Source: Tritrichomonas musculus (taxonomy: Eukaryota; Parabasalia; Tritrichomonadida; Tritrichomonadidae). From it: a stretch of 64,000 nucleotides of DNA. The stretch lies in assembly GCA_039105265.1 (NCBI GenBank), contig JAPFFF010000001.1, positions 806,001 through 870,000 on the forward strand. Direction: 5' to 3'. Each line of letters begins with the position of its first letter. Position 1 is the first letter of the stretch. Positions 51,997 through 62,202 of the stretch are shown here, in pieces. The position numbers and the translations under genes were made by a program. The notes beneath the pieces were generated by a model that saw nothing but the letters and a program-made list of their open reading frames with translations, ran no database searches and was not told the DNA's origin.

Positions 51997-52749
51997 ATGG
52001 AGAGCGAAAACAAAATTGGCAATAAATCAATTTTATATCCTCATCCAATTAAAGCCTGCATCTTTGACGTTGATGGAACAGTCCTTGATACTTTGCCTTT
52101 GTATTGGAAAGCGAACTCATTAACGATGGGAATGGAATTCCCCCCAGAATTTCAGCCACATGTTAACGGATGCACAGATTATGATGAAGCACAAATTATT
52201 ATCAACCATTTCAAGTTAAATATAACCCCTGAATACTTTATGAAGACAAGAATTGGACATTTAAATAATCTTTTATCATCATCGCCTTTGGTTCCGGGAA
52301 TCGAGCAAATTATTCGTCGTGTGGATTCAATGCATCTTCCAATGGCTGTTGCCACAAGTTCGCATAGAGATGCTTATAATGTTAAGATATCAAAGCACAA
52401 AGAATTATTCAAGCTATTTGGTGACAATGTCGTATGCGGAAATGAAATAGAAAGAGGAAAGCCATTCCCTGACGTATTTTTAGCAGCTTTGAATAAAATA
52501 AATGAAGATGAAAAAAAGAAAAATCCAAATTTCATACCTTTGAAACCCGAAAATGTCCTTGTATTTGAAGATGCTGCTTTTGGTGTGAAAGCTGCAACAG
52601 ATGGTGGCTTTCCATCAGTTGTTTTGAAAGTAAGTGAAGGAGACATGTTGAAAGAAAAATTGGAAAATCTGAATTTAAAGCCTGTTTTAATCGTAGATTC
52701 TTTTGAACATTTCCAATTTGATCAATTTATTTGGGGAGATTCGAAGTAA
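51997..52749 (+). CDS. HAD-superfamily phosphatase (pseudouridine-5'-phosphatase-like)
   Basis: 250 residues from the ATG at 51997. All four HAD motifs are present: I, FDVDGTVLDT (nucleophile Asp and acid Asp); II, the Ser in VATSSHR; III, the Lys in ERGKPFPDVF; IV, VFEDAAFGVKAA. The helical cap follows motif I (subclass IA). The closest known shape is the HDHD1/GS1 pseudouridine-5'-monophosphatase and related sugar-phosphate phosphatases; the substrate cannot be fixed from sequence. An in-frame ATG at 51895 would add 34 residues, but the extra part is hydrophobic filler and a TCATT initiator lies between, so I reject it. Cytosolic. Confidence 0.9.
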   Translation: MESENKIGNKSILYPHPIKACIFDVDGTVLDTLPLYWKANSLTMGMEFPPEFQPHVNGCTDYDEAQIIINHFKLNITPEYFMKTRIGHLNNLLSSSPLVPGIEQIIRRVDSMHLPMAVATSSHRDAYNVKISKHKELFKLFGDNVVCGNEIERGKPFPDVFLAALNKINEDEKKKNPNFIPLKPENVLVFEDAAFGVKAATDGGFPSVVLKVSEGDMLKEKLENLNLKPVLIVDSFEHFQFDQFIWGDSK

Positions 52750-53217
52750 ATATATATATATTTATTCAAATGTTTTTTTTTATTTAATATAACCATTTTT
52801 TCTTTGAAATTTGAAAGAGATAATTTTTAAGAGATTAAACATGTGGAAATTTCCATTTTTGATCAAAAACTTTGATTTATATATCAAAATCATCACTTTA
52901 AAAATATGATGCCAAGTAAAATGCATTTTAAAAGCAACTAAAATTTATAAACAAATTGAATTATATCTAATATATTACTGATACAATAACAAATTTATCA
53001 TGTATTAATTTTAATATGAGCAAATTGGAAGATTAAGTAAAGAAATAATATGAAATTATATTTTTTAAATAAGCTTTAATAACTCTCCAAAAAAAATTTA
53101 AGATGGCAAACGAACTTTTTCATAGAAATTTTGAAATTAGTTTCACATATTGAACATTCTATTAATCAGTTTTAATCAGAAGAAGACAAAAAATGGTTTA
53201 ATGAAATATTATATTAA
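52750..53217. other. Intergenic stretch
   Basis: AT-rich 3' flank of the HAD gene, no supported feature up to the target duplication of the next element. Confidence 0.5.
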
Positions 53218-53742
53218 TCTAGGCTTTAAATGGTCGGAGTGGTCATGCCACTTTTTTTGCCACATATACTTTTTGAGTTAAATTAGGCTGACATCTCGTT
53301 ATGACTGGTCATTTTGGATTTTTTGAAAAAACGGTCTATTATCAAAAAGTTGAAAATTTAAATGATGGATATTGCAATTTTTTTGATACTGGTCATTCTC
53401 GTTTTGCATATAAAAAAGAAGATATTTGAAAAAACGATCTCCTATCAAAAAGTCAAGAATTTAAATCTATATCTTTTTTCAAAAAGTTGAACATTGAAAA
53501 AGTTTTTTTTTTTTTTTTTTTTTTTATTTGCTGTAATGTGATATAAAAAATTGATTCAATTATTGATTGTATTCGAGAATTATTGACCTTCTAACCGTCA
53601 AGAAAATTAAAAAAATTTTTGTTCAAGTTTCATTTCAAAAAAATTATAATTGGACATTTTCGATTACTGGTCATTAAAATTAAATAAAAAGAGGTTTAAC
53701 TGGTCATTTTGAGATCAAAATGACCAGTATTTAAAGCCTAGA
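53218..53742. mobile_element. 525-bp MITE with 13-bp ends and target duplication
   Basis: TCTAGGCTTTAAA at 53218-53230 is the exact inverse of 53730-53742. TATTAA flanks both sides (53212-53217 and 53743-53748) as a 6-bp target-site duplication. Inside, CTGGTCATT recurs at least four times and GACCAG in the other direction near the right end; two longer copies of a GAAAAAACG-TC-TATCAAAAAGT unit lie at about 53323-53350 and 53429-53455. There is a T23 run at 53503-53525. Non-coding. Confidence 0.85.
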
Positions 53743-53858
53743 TATTAATCTATTAAAAATTATATTATTATTTTAACATTTTAATTTTTTTATAGAAAGA
53801 TAAGCTAAGAAAAATGGTTAATTAAAATTGAAAGGTGAAAATTTTTAAAAATTTTAAA

Positions 53859-54800
53859 ATGATGAATTTCTTAAATGCGTTCCAAAAAGATAATTCTTTG
53901 AAGAAATTAGATACTTCAGAGAAAATTCACATCAATGGATTATCTTTATTAAAAATGCTTAAGCATGCAAGGCAAGGAATACCTCTTGAAGTTATCGGAA
54001 TTCTCTTAGGGCAGCGTATTGATCAATATACAATCGAAATATTTGATGTTTTTTCCACCCCGCAAGTTGCTACTGGCTCCAATGTTGAAACCACTGATGA
54101 AAATTATCAAGCGCAATACATGTCTCTTCTCGAACGTACAGGTTACAGCGATTTAATCAGTGTTGGCTGGTACCACAGTCATCCGGGCTTCGATGTTTTT
54201 CTTTCCGGCGTAGATTACAGAAATCAAGAAATAATGGAACGAATAGACCCACGGGCCGTTGCCATTGTTGTTGATCCCATCCGAAGTGTTCGAGGGCGCG
54301 TTGTAATAGGCGCTTTTAGAAATATTCCCCAAGATAACCTAAAACGGTTAATTCGCCAAAAACCAAAATCAAGGCGAATTGAAGATCCACGTCAAAAAAC
54401 GTCATTTATCGGCCACACGATGAAACCATCAAGAAAAACAAGAAAGCGTGGTTTAAACTCAACTTTTTATCAGATGCCAATTGAATTTAAAATGAATAAA
54501 AATGAAACTCACATGCTCGCTTCACTTCACCGGCCAAATTGGTCGAATGGATTCAAAATGAAGTCTTTTGTAAAGAACGATAGTTATTGCTTAAATATGA
54601 TCAAGAATCTGTCTCTGTGCGCTAGTAATTATCGTTCATTGATACTCGAGGAAGGAAACTTCAAGTCCGAGAGAGAAACGGAGCTCGCAAAGGTCGGAAA
54701 AGTTGATCCAAAACTGTTCTTAAAGGAGAACTCAAATGAATTGGCCTTCTCCCAGGCTGCCCTGATGTCTGTGCTTCACATTTCTAAGCAGTCGTTCTGA
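53859..54800 (+). CDS. RPN11: 26S proteasome deubiquitinase Rpn11 (PSMD14, POH1)
   Basis: 313 residues from the first ATG (the longer frame starts at a GTG). The MPN+/JAMM zinc site is complete: Glu44 in LEVIGILLG, His106 and His108 in VGWYHSHPGF, Ser116 and Asp119 in LSGVD. The core continues with RAVAIVVDPIRSVRGRVVIGAF. The C-terminal half has Rpn11 features (GHTMKPS, GLNSTFYQMPIEF, NWSNGF, VGKVDPK), which separates it from CSN5. It cuts ubiquitin chains from substrates entering the 19S lid and is normally essential. Length matches the human 310 residues. An inserted basic segment near 155-185 (RQKPKSRRIEDPRQK) is longer than usual. Confidence 0.95.
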   Translation: MMNFLNAFQKDNSLKKLDTSEKIHINGLSLLKMLKHARQGIPLEVIGILLGQRIDQYTIEIFDVFSTPQVATGSNVETTDENYQAQYMSLLERTGYSDLISVGWYHSHPGFDVFLSGVDYRNQEIMERIDPRAVAIVVDPIRSVRGRVVIGAFRNIPQDNLKRLIRQKPKSRRIEDPRQKTSFIGHTMKPSRKTRKRGLNSTFYQMPIEFKMNKNETHMLASLHRPNWSNGFKMKSFVKNDSYCLNMIKNLSLCASNYRSLILEEGNFKSERETELAKVGKVDPKLFLKENSNELAFSQAALMSVLHISKQSF

Positions 54801-54875
54801 GCAAGTCTTTCTTTATTATTAATTATATTTTAATAAATATTTTTAATACATTTAAATTTGTCTTTTTTTAAAAAA

Positions 54876-55226
54876 ATGATAATTAAAAGTCGGAATTTCG
54901 ATTCATACTTGAATATCCAGAGCTATTTGAGTACAGCATCAGGCATGCGTACTAGAATCTGTTTTGAAAGAGTCGTTTTTTATATCTACAGCTCCTTAAA
55001 GACATTCAATGTTCAGTTCATCGGTAAACGGTTAAGAGCACAAATTGGAGATAATTATCGTGCTTTTTCAATATATATCTTCAATCAGAAAATTTGTTCT
55101 TCATCTACATTCACTGGGAAAATCATCTCCTTTGTAATTCTCAAAGATGAAACCTTGAAAAATTATAATAGCATTCACCCTAAGAAGTGTTCCTCGTTAA
55201 AGCTATTAAATAGCTCTAATTCGTAA
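54876..55226 (+). CDS. Doubtful small ORF after Rpn11
   Basis: 116 residues from the ATG at 54876, 75 bp after the Rpn11 stop, same strand. It is basic, rich in Ser, Ile and Tyr, with no motif that I recognise. Composition is more even than random AT-rich frames and it ends in a Ser/Asn tail, but there is no domain, initiator motif or conserved partner. It may be a remnant or chance ORF. Confidence 0.3.
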   Translation: MIIKSRNFDSYLNIQSYLSTASGMRTRICFERVVFYIYSSLKTFNVQFIGKRLRAQIGDNYRAFSIYIFNQKICSSSTFTGKIISFVILKDETLKNYNSIHPKKCSSLKLLNSSNS

Positions 55227-55444
55227 TAAACTGGATAAATATGATAATAAACCGTTTTTATTCAAACCTAAAAGTTGAAAATTGAATATTTGAATAGTTT
55301 ACGATGGCACTTTTCTCCGATCATAGTATTCAATTTTTTGAATGGTCATTTGATAACATTCAATATTAATATAAATATAGTCTACTGGAAACCCCCCTAC
55401 CAATGGAAAACCCCCTACCATTTTTATTCACCTATTTTTGACCT

Positions 55445-56000
55445 TTAATGATGGCAAAAAGTACGTTGGTGGAAAAACCACATACCATTTTCTTTCGAAA
55501 TGATTGATTTGAAGAATTCTGTTCTCTTTGGTTCTTCAAGTTCTTTGATTTCACAATTGTTCATCAAAAAGTAAAGAATTCGTTCATTATTAACAATATT
55601 ATGATGATTAATAATTTTATTATTTTCTTCTTTAATTCGCTCATTCTCTTTTTGCAAATTTTCAAGTTGCTTCTTGTTTTCTTCTTTAATTCGCTCATTT
55701 TCTTTTTGAAGATTTTCAAATTTTTTCATGTTTTCTTCTTTGATCAGTTCATTTTCTTTTTGAAAATTTTCAAATTGTTTCTTGTTTTCTTCTTTGATCA
55801 GTTCAAATTCATTCGTTCTTCATATCTTCCTTCAATTTCTTCAATTCGTTTCTTTTCTTCTTCCTTAATATCTTCAATTTCTTTCTTTTATGTTCTTCAA
55901 ATTCTTTCTTCATATCTTCAAATAAATATTTGATTTCTTCTTTCTGTTTATTCATTTCACTCGTTGTTTTAAGAAGTGTCGAATTTATTATTTTGTCCAT
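55445..56000 (-). pseudogene. Coiled-coil gene with frameshift and 54-bp tandem repeats
   Basis: The frame from ATG 56000 (MDKIINSTLLKTTSEMNKQK) is a Lys/Glu coiled coil that stops at about 55809. A shift of one base continues the coiled coil in the next frame to the stop at 55445. The second part has about three tandem 18-residue units (KEENKKQFENFQKENELI and variants), i.e. a 54-bp repeat, then a short globular tail (NERILYFLMNNCEIKELEE). This tail resembles the central part of trichomonad BTB/coiled-coil/F5-8C proteins, but neither end domain is present. Probably a broken copy. Confidence 0.55.
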
Positions 56001-56058
56001 CTTTTTTCACAAAAAGAAAGAGGATGGTAAAAGCATTGTTGACATGGATTTTTAACAG

Positions 56059-57210
56059 ATGGATCATTATATGATTGTTACAGTTCCTAATGAAATTGGA
56101 CCAATTGAAGAAGATTGCCTTCTTTCAACCAAAGAATATCAAGTTGATAGCTTCACTATCCAACTTAATATTAAAGACATCAAAGAAGACTTCAATCAAG
56201 TACTTATTTAAGACGATAGAAATGAAGTTTCGGTTGAAATTTTTGATAAGAAAATCAAGTTCAATGTTCATTCTATTTCAGTCTCATCTAAACAACAAGT
56301 TCGATTGAACATAGACCTAAATGTTACATGTGTTCGTGAGAGGAACACAATGATAAAGATTTACATAAACGGTCAACTTTCATCATCAAACTATGCTGAA
56401 GATCAGAGTGAAATAGTTTCTCTTAAATACATACAATTATGTAAATCAACAGCCATTTTCAACTCAATTATAGTTTCATCATTCGGCTACTCATACAAAG
56501 ATGCACTTGAAACTAATGAAAAAGTAATCCATGTCAAATCCGCCATTGCAGAAGCTACGTCAGAAGTTGAAGGACATGAAGCTTCAAAAGCGATCTATGA
56601 CAACGAAGTCACATATTGGCTCTCGAAAGAAGAAAAAGATCAGTCAATAAAAGTGTCATTAGATAGATCGGTTTTCATTGAAAAAGTTGTCTATACTGCT
56701 GGATTATTCAAAAGCTATTGAATACTTCAAAAAATCTTCAGATCAAGGAAATTCATTTGCATTGTTTTATATTGACAGACAGTATCAAAGAGGATACGGT
56801 GTTGAAAGAGACTTTTTGAAAGCAGCAGAATATTATATAAAATCATCAGAACTTGGAAATGCAATGCCACACAATAATTTATCTTGGTTATATCAAAAAG
56901 GAAATGGCGTTGAACAAACTACACTAGAGCAATAGAATTATCTAAAAAATCATCTGCATTCAATAATCTTGCATTTATGTATAGTGAAGGGCACGAAGTT
57001 AAACGAGACTACTCCAAAGCCGTAGAACTATATAAAAAATCATATGAATTCGGTAATTCTTCAGCATTTTATAATTTAAGAATTTTATATGAAGAAGGAA
57101 GAGGAGTTAAACAAGATAATTCAAAAGCAATGAAATGTTATCAAAAAGCTTCTGAACTTGGAAAATCATCTTCATTAATGAAGCTCAGTAATTTTCAAAA
57201 TATGAAATAA
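56059..57210 (+). pseudogene. Remnant with F5/8C-like part and Sel1 repeats
   Basis: The frame from ATG 56059 has an in-frame TAA at 56209-56211 after 50 codons, then stays open to 56721. This part is β-rich, with YINGQLSSS as in a LamG/concanavalin-type fold, and ends EVTYWLSKEEKDQSIKVSLD, a pattern close to F5/8C domains. Near 56700 the coding sense jumps by one frame to Sel1 repeats (YSKAIEYFKKSSDQGN, FLKAAEYYIKSSELGN) and near 56930 back again (YSKAVELYKKSYEFGN, NSKAMKCYQKASELGK), ending at 57210. With one nonsense and two frameshifts it is a pseudogene. Sel1 plus another domain is a common trichomonad layout. Confidence 0.7.

Positions 57211-57217
<7 letters not shown>

Positions 57218-57243
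<26 letters not shown>
57218..57243. repeat. TA microsatellite
   Basis: About 13 uninterrupted TA units just after the Sel1 remnant. Confidence 0.85.
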
Positions 57244-57248
<5 letters not shown>

Positions 57249-57424
57249 GAATAAATAAAAGTGTCTTCTTTTCAAATTAAAATTATTTTATTTTTAAATA
57301 ATTGCTGAAATCAATGATTAAGCATCTCTTTTATTTCACTATTTGTGGCATAGTCAATAGGCATTTTCCAAAAAAATGTTTGATTTAAACCATTAAACAA
57401 AATTATAAATTTGATAAAAACAAA

Positions 57425-60400
57425 TTAGCATAGAATTTCATCAGGAATATCCGTATCAATGCTTTTGTGATTCAATAAAAGCTTAATAATGTTGATATCT
57501 CCTTTTTCAACAGCAAGATGTAATGGTGTTTTTTCATGAAAAAAAAAATTAATTTTATTTGAAGAAAATATTAAAATTATATTGAATTATTTATTTTTAA
57601 ATTGTATTGAATGATCATTTTGGAATATCATTGAAACTTTTAATTTTAAATTTCATTGAAATATTTTAAAATTGTATTTAAAATTTATTTAAAATTTCAT
57701 TTAAATAATAAAATATAAATTCTATTTAACTAATATTTTTAATTCCATTCAAATATTAATTTTTGAATTGAATTCAATTTTTTTTTTAAAATGGTATTGA
57801 ATTTTTTGATTCAAATTGTATTAAAGGATTAGTCAAAAAATTGTATTGGAATATTAAATCTAAATTGAATAAAAATAAAATAAATCCAACTGAATAAAAT
57901 ATTTAATTTAAAATTGCGTTAAATCATTCAATATTAAACTGAAAAAAAATATTCAAATTAAAATAAATTGAGCATTAATATCAAGTTTATTATTTGTTAA
58001 CAAAAGTTTAATGATTTCAATATTTCCTTTTTCAACTGCTAAATAAAATGAAGCTTTATTTAATCACATAGAGTAATTTTATTTGAATCTTTTTTATGAA
58101 TTTCATTGAAATATTGAATTGGAATGAAATTCAAATATATGATTTTGTACTGAATTAAAATGTTTAATATTGAATGTTATCGAAATATTGAATTTTTCAA
58201 TTGTTTTAAAATATTCAATTTAAATTGCATTCAAATTTATTTTAAAAACTGAATTAAAATTTAATAATTAAAATTTTGTTCAAATCGTTTATTTTGAATT
58301 TCATTTCTAATTTAATTTAAAATTGAATTGAAATAAATGGCATTGAATTGAATGAAAATACTAATTTTATAATTGCATTAAAAATGATTTTTTAACAGTA
58401 TTTAAAAATTATTTTAATTTTATTTAATTTTCAAATTTCAAATTGTATTAAAATGATTTTAAAATTGTATAATTAATAATAAAATTAAAATACTAAGAAT
58501 ATTGATATCAAGCATACTGTTTGATAATAAAAGTTGAATGATTTCAATGTTTTCCTTCTCAACAGCTAAATAAAATGGTGTTTTATATAATAATAAAAAA
58601 ATAAATTTCATCTGAAATATTAATTAAGAATTTCATTGAAATAATTAATTTTAAATTATATTAAAATATGATTTTGAATGTTATTTAAATAACAATTTTT
58701 TCAATCTCATATTGAATTTTATAAATTTGAAAATTAGAATAAAATTAAAAAAATAAATACAAATATCATTGATAAAAACATTTTCAAATATCATTGAAGA
58801 GTTTGATTATTAATTGAATTATAATATTTATTATTTAATTCTCTCAAAATTTTCAATTATAAATTGAATTAAAACATCGAGCAATGAATTTTATTATAAT
58901 TTTTTTTTTTTTGAATTACATTTATTTTTAATTTGAACTGAATTAAAATTAAAAGCAATGAATTTTATTGAAATACTCAAATTAAATATAATAAATGATT
59001 ATTTAGAAATGAATGAATCATTAATATTTAGTCCAATTTTTGTTAACATAAGATTGATTATCTCTATATTTTCTTTTTCAACTGCTACATAAAGTGCTGT
59101 TTTATGAAACTTTTATTAAATTTTATTGAATAATTAAATTTTTAATTTTATCAGAATATTGAACGAAAAATGGAATATAAATAATATTTATTGAATTGAA
59201 TTCAAATTTTTTTTTTTTTAATGCCATTGGAATAAATAATTTTAAATAAAAAAATTAATATATAATTTTAAACTGCATTTAAAAAAGAATTTTTTAAATA
59301 TCATTCTAAAATATTTGATTTTAAATTGAACAAAAATATTTGATTTTAAATTGAATTAAAATGCTCAATTTTGAACTTTATAAAAGCTTGATGCGAATGA
59401 AAGGTATATTTATATCAAGAATATCGCTTTCCATTAAAAGCTTAATTATCTCCAAATTTCCATTCTCAACTGCTAAATAAAATGCAGTTTTTTGAAAAAA
59501 AAGAATTATTATTTCATTAAATTTTTTTTGAAATTTTTTTTAAATAGTTGACATTGAATCATATTAATATTTTTAGTCGAACTTCATTAATATTGCTTAT
59601 TTTGAATTATATTGAAATATTTTATTTTGAATAAAATTCGAATATATAATTTTCAATTCTATTAAAATATTCAATAGAAAATATCATTAATTTTCATCAA
59701 TGAATTTGATTAAATGAAATTTTTTAAATCCTATAAAATAATTGATTCTTAAATTTTACAAATGATTTTATATATAAAAATATATGTATTGTTTATATCA
59801 AGTTTATTATTTGTCATTAAAAGCTTGACAATCTCTACATTTCCTTTTTCAACTGCCAAATAAAATGGCGTCTTATGAAATCAAAACTTAATTGTATTTA
59901 ACAATTTGATTTTATATTTCACAAAAATGTTTGATTATGTATTATATTTAAATATTTAATTTTAAATTTCATTGAAAAATTTGATTTTATATTGAATTTA
60001 AATATTTGAATTTAAATTGGATATATAAATTTGTTTATAAATTCCATTAACACTTTTGATTTTAAATTACATTTAAAAAGTGTTTTAAATTGCATGAAAC
60101 CATATTATTTTAATTTCATGAAAAATTATAGTTTTTAATTAGATTAATATATAATATTTAAATTATATTAAAATACTAATTTTTTAATAGTATTAACAAA
60201 AACAGTATGAAACTACATAAAAAAAATTGTGAATTTCATTTAAATATTAAATTTCAAATACAACAAATAATTAATAATAGAAACATATGGAGTATTAATG
60301 TCAAGTTTAGAATTGGTCAATAAATGCTTAATTATTTCTAAATTTTGGCTTTCAACGGCTAAATAAAATGCAGACTTATTAAAACAATATTATAACCTCA

Positions 60401-62149
60401 TTCAAATATTATATAATAAATCACATTTAAAAATATGATTTAATTTGATTTAATGACTTAATTAAAATTTTATTTTAAATAATTGACTTGAAATGTAATT
60501 AGAGAATCCAACAAAAAAAATTTGATCAACAAAAATTGATTTGGAATATAATCAAAATAGGGCTATATGAATTAAATTGAAATATTTACTCTCAAATTTG
60601 ATTTTAATATTGAATTAAAATTAGATTAAAAACGTTCATTTGAATTTTATTTAAATTTAGACTTAAAACTTTATTTTTAAATTATTTTTTTCTAATCCAA
60701 TTTAATTTTTTTTTAAACAGTATTATAATATTTAATTCAAATTGAATAAATAATTTTATCTGAAATGCTTAACTGATTAATATCAAGTTTTTGATTCTTC
60801 ATTAAAAGATCAATGATTTCAATATTACCTTTTTCAATTGCTAAATAAAACGGTGTTTTATAAAAACAAAAATTTATTTCATTCAAATATCTTTTTTAAT
60901 TTCATTCAAATATGTAATCGGAATTTGGTTCAAATTATTCATTTTGAATTGAATTGAAAAATTGATATCATAATTTCATAAAAATATTTAATATCAAATA
61001 AAATAAAATCAGAAAATTATAAATTTCATTAATATATTAAATCTGAAATTGTATTAAAAATAAGACTGAAAATCTTATAAAAATAATTAAAAACATTAAG
61101 ACTGTTAACAATGAGTTCATCAATTTTCATCAAGAGATTAATAATTTCGACATTTTCTTTCATAACTGCAAGATAAAATGGGCTAATATGAAATTATTAA
61201 TTAATTTCATTAAATTTCTTAACTTCAAATTTGATTAAAATATTTGCTTTATAATGATTTTGAAAATTTTGATTCTAAATTTTATATAAAATTTTTATTT
61301 GCAATATAACAATTTGAGGCTTGAATTTTATTAAAGTATATAATATATAACTCCATGATAATGCATTATTTAAATTTGATTAAAATATTAATTTTAGAAT
61401 TATATAAGAAAAACTTAGAAATTGTATTCAAAATCATGATTAAAAATAGCATAAATTAATTTATTTGAAATTGAACAAATTATGAAAAAATTAAAAATTC
61501 CAAAAATATTAACATCAATTTTTTCATTTGATAATAAATTTTCAACAATTTCTATATTTTCTCTTTTAATTGCCATTATTAATGGTGTTAAATAAAATTG
61601 TGGAATAATTTCATTCAATTATTGCTTAAGAATTAAATTTATATATATAATCTAGAATTGTATCAAAAAATATATTATAAATTTGATGAAATTATATTTT
61701 TGTAAATTTCATGGAAATTCTCATTTATAAATTATATTCAAATTTTCAATTGAATATTATTTTAAAAGTAACTTTGAATTCCATTAAAACACTTAATTTG
61801 AATATAATTTCAAATATTTTTTTTGGAAATTTCATAAAAAAAAATGATATAATTGTATTCAAATATTTGATTTTGGAATTTCATTTCAAAAAAAAATTGT
61901 TTAAAATTATATAAAAATCTTTATTTATAAATTGTATTCAAAATAATGTTTGGAATTTCATATAATAATGAACTTAAATTTCATTAAATAATTTCATATT
62001 AAATCATATTAAAATATTTTGAATTTTGAATACTGTAAATATAATTTTTAAATACTGATAATATTAACATCAACATCATCATTAGATATTAAAAGTTTAA
62101 TGATATCAATATTGTCTTTTTCAACTGCTATAAGCAATGCTGTTTTATG
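57425..62149 (-). other. Array of eleven ankyrin units separated by AT-rich spacers
   Basis: Reading on the minus strand, ten open blocks of exactly 99 nt: 62149-62051, 61594-61496, 61190-61092, 60862-60764, 60380-60282, 59877-59779, 59494-59396, 59106-59008, 58587-58489, 58060-57962; and a final block 57538-57425 that ends in a stop. Each starts [H/Y/N/Q]-[K/L/I]-[T/S]-[P/A]-[F/L], continues like YLAVEKGNIEIIKLLM, and ends [D/N/I]-[I/V]-N-x-x-x-[I/V]. Spacers of about 230-460 bp are stop-filled and not alike. Joined end to end the blocks give a regular 33-residue ankyrin array and a normal C-terminus (IPDEILC). No GT-AG or GTATGT...ACTAAC-type splice signals. Whether the spacers are removed is unknown. 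Confidence 0.75.
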
Positions 62150-62202
62150 AAATTATCTTTTAATTTGAAAGCTAATGCTATTAAAACAATATTTAAATGT
62201 CA

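Noticed and set aside
61711-61914. Plus-strand ORF in an ankyrin spacer
   Set aside because: Composed of Ile/Phe/Lys/Asn from AT-rich spacer DNA; no sign of coding.
57425-62149. Ordinary spliceosomal introns between ankyrin blocks
   Set aside because: No GT...AG pair, GTATGT donor or ACTAAC-type branch/acceptor motif is visible at the block edges, so I did not annotate standard introns.
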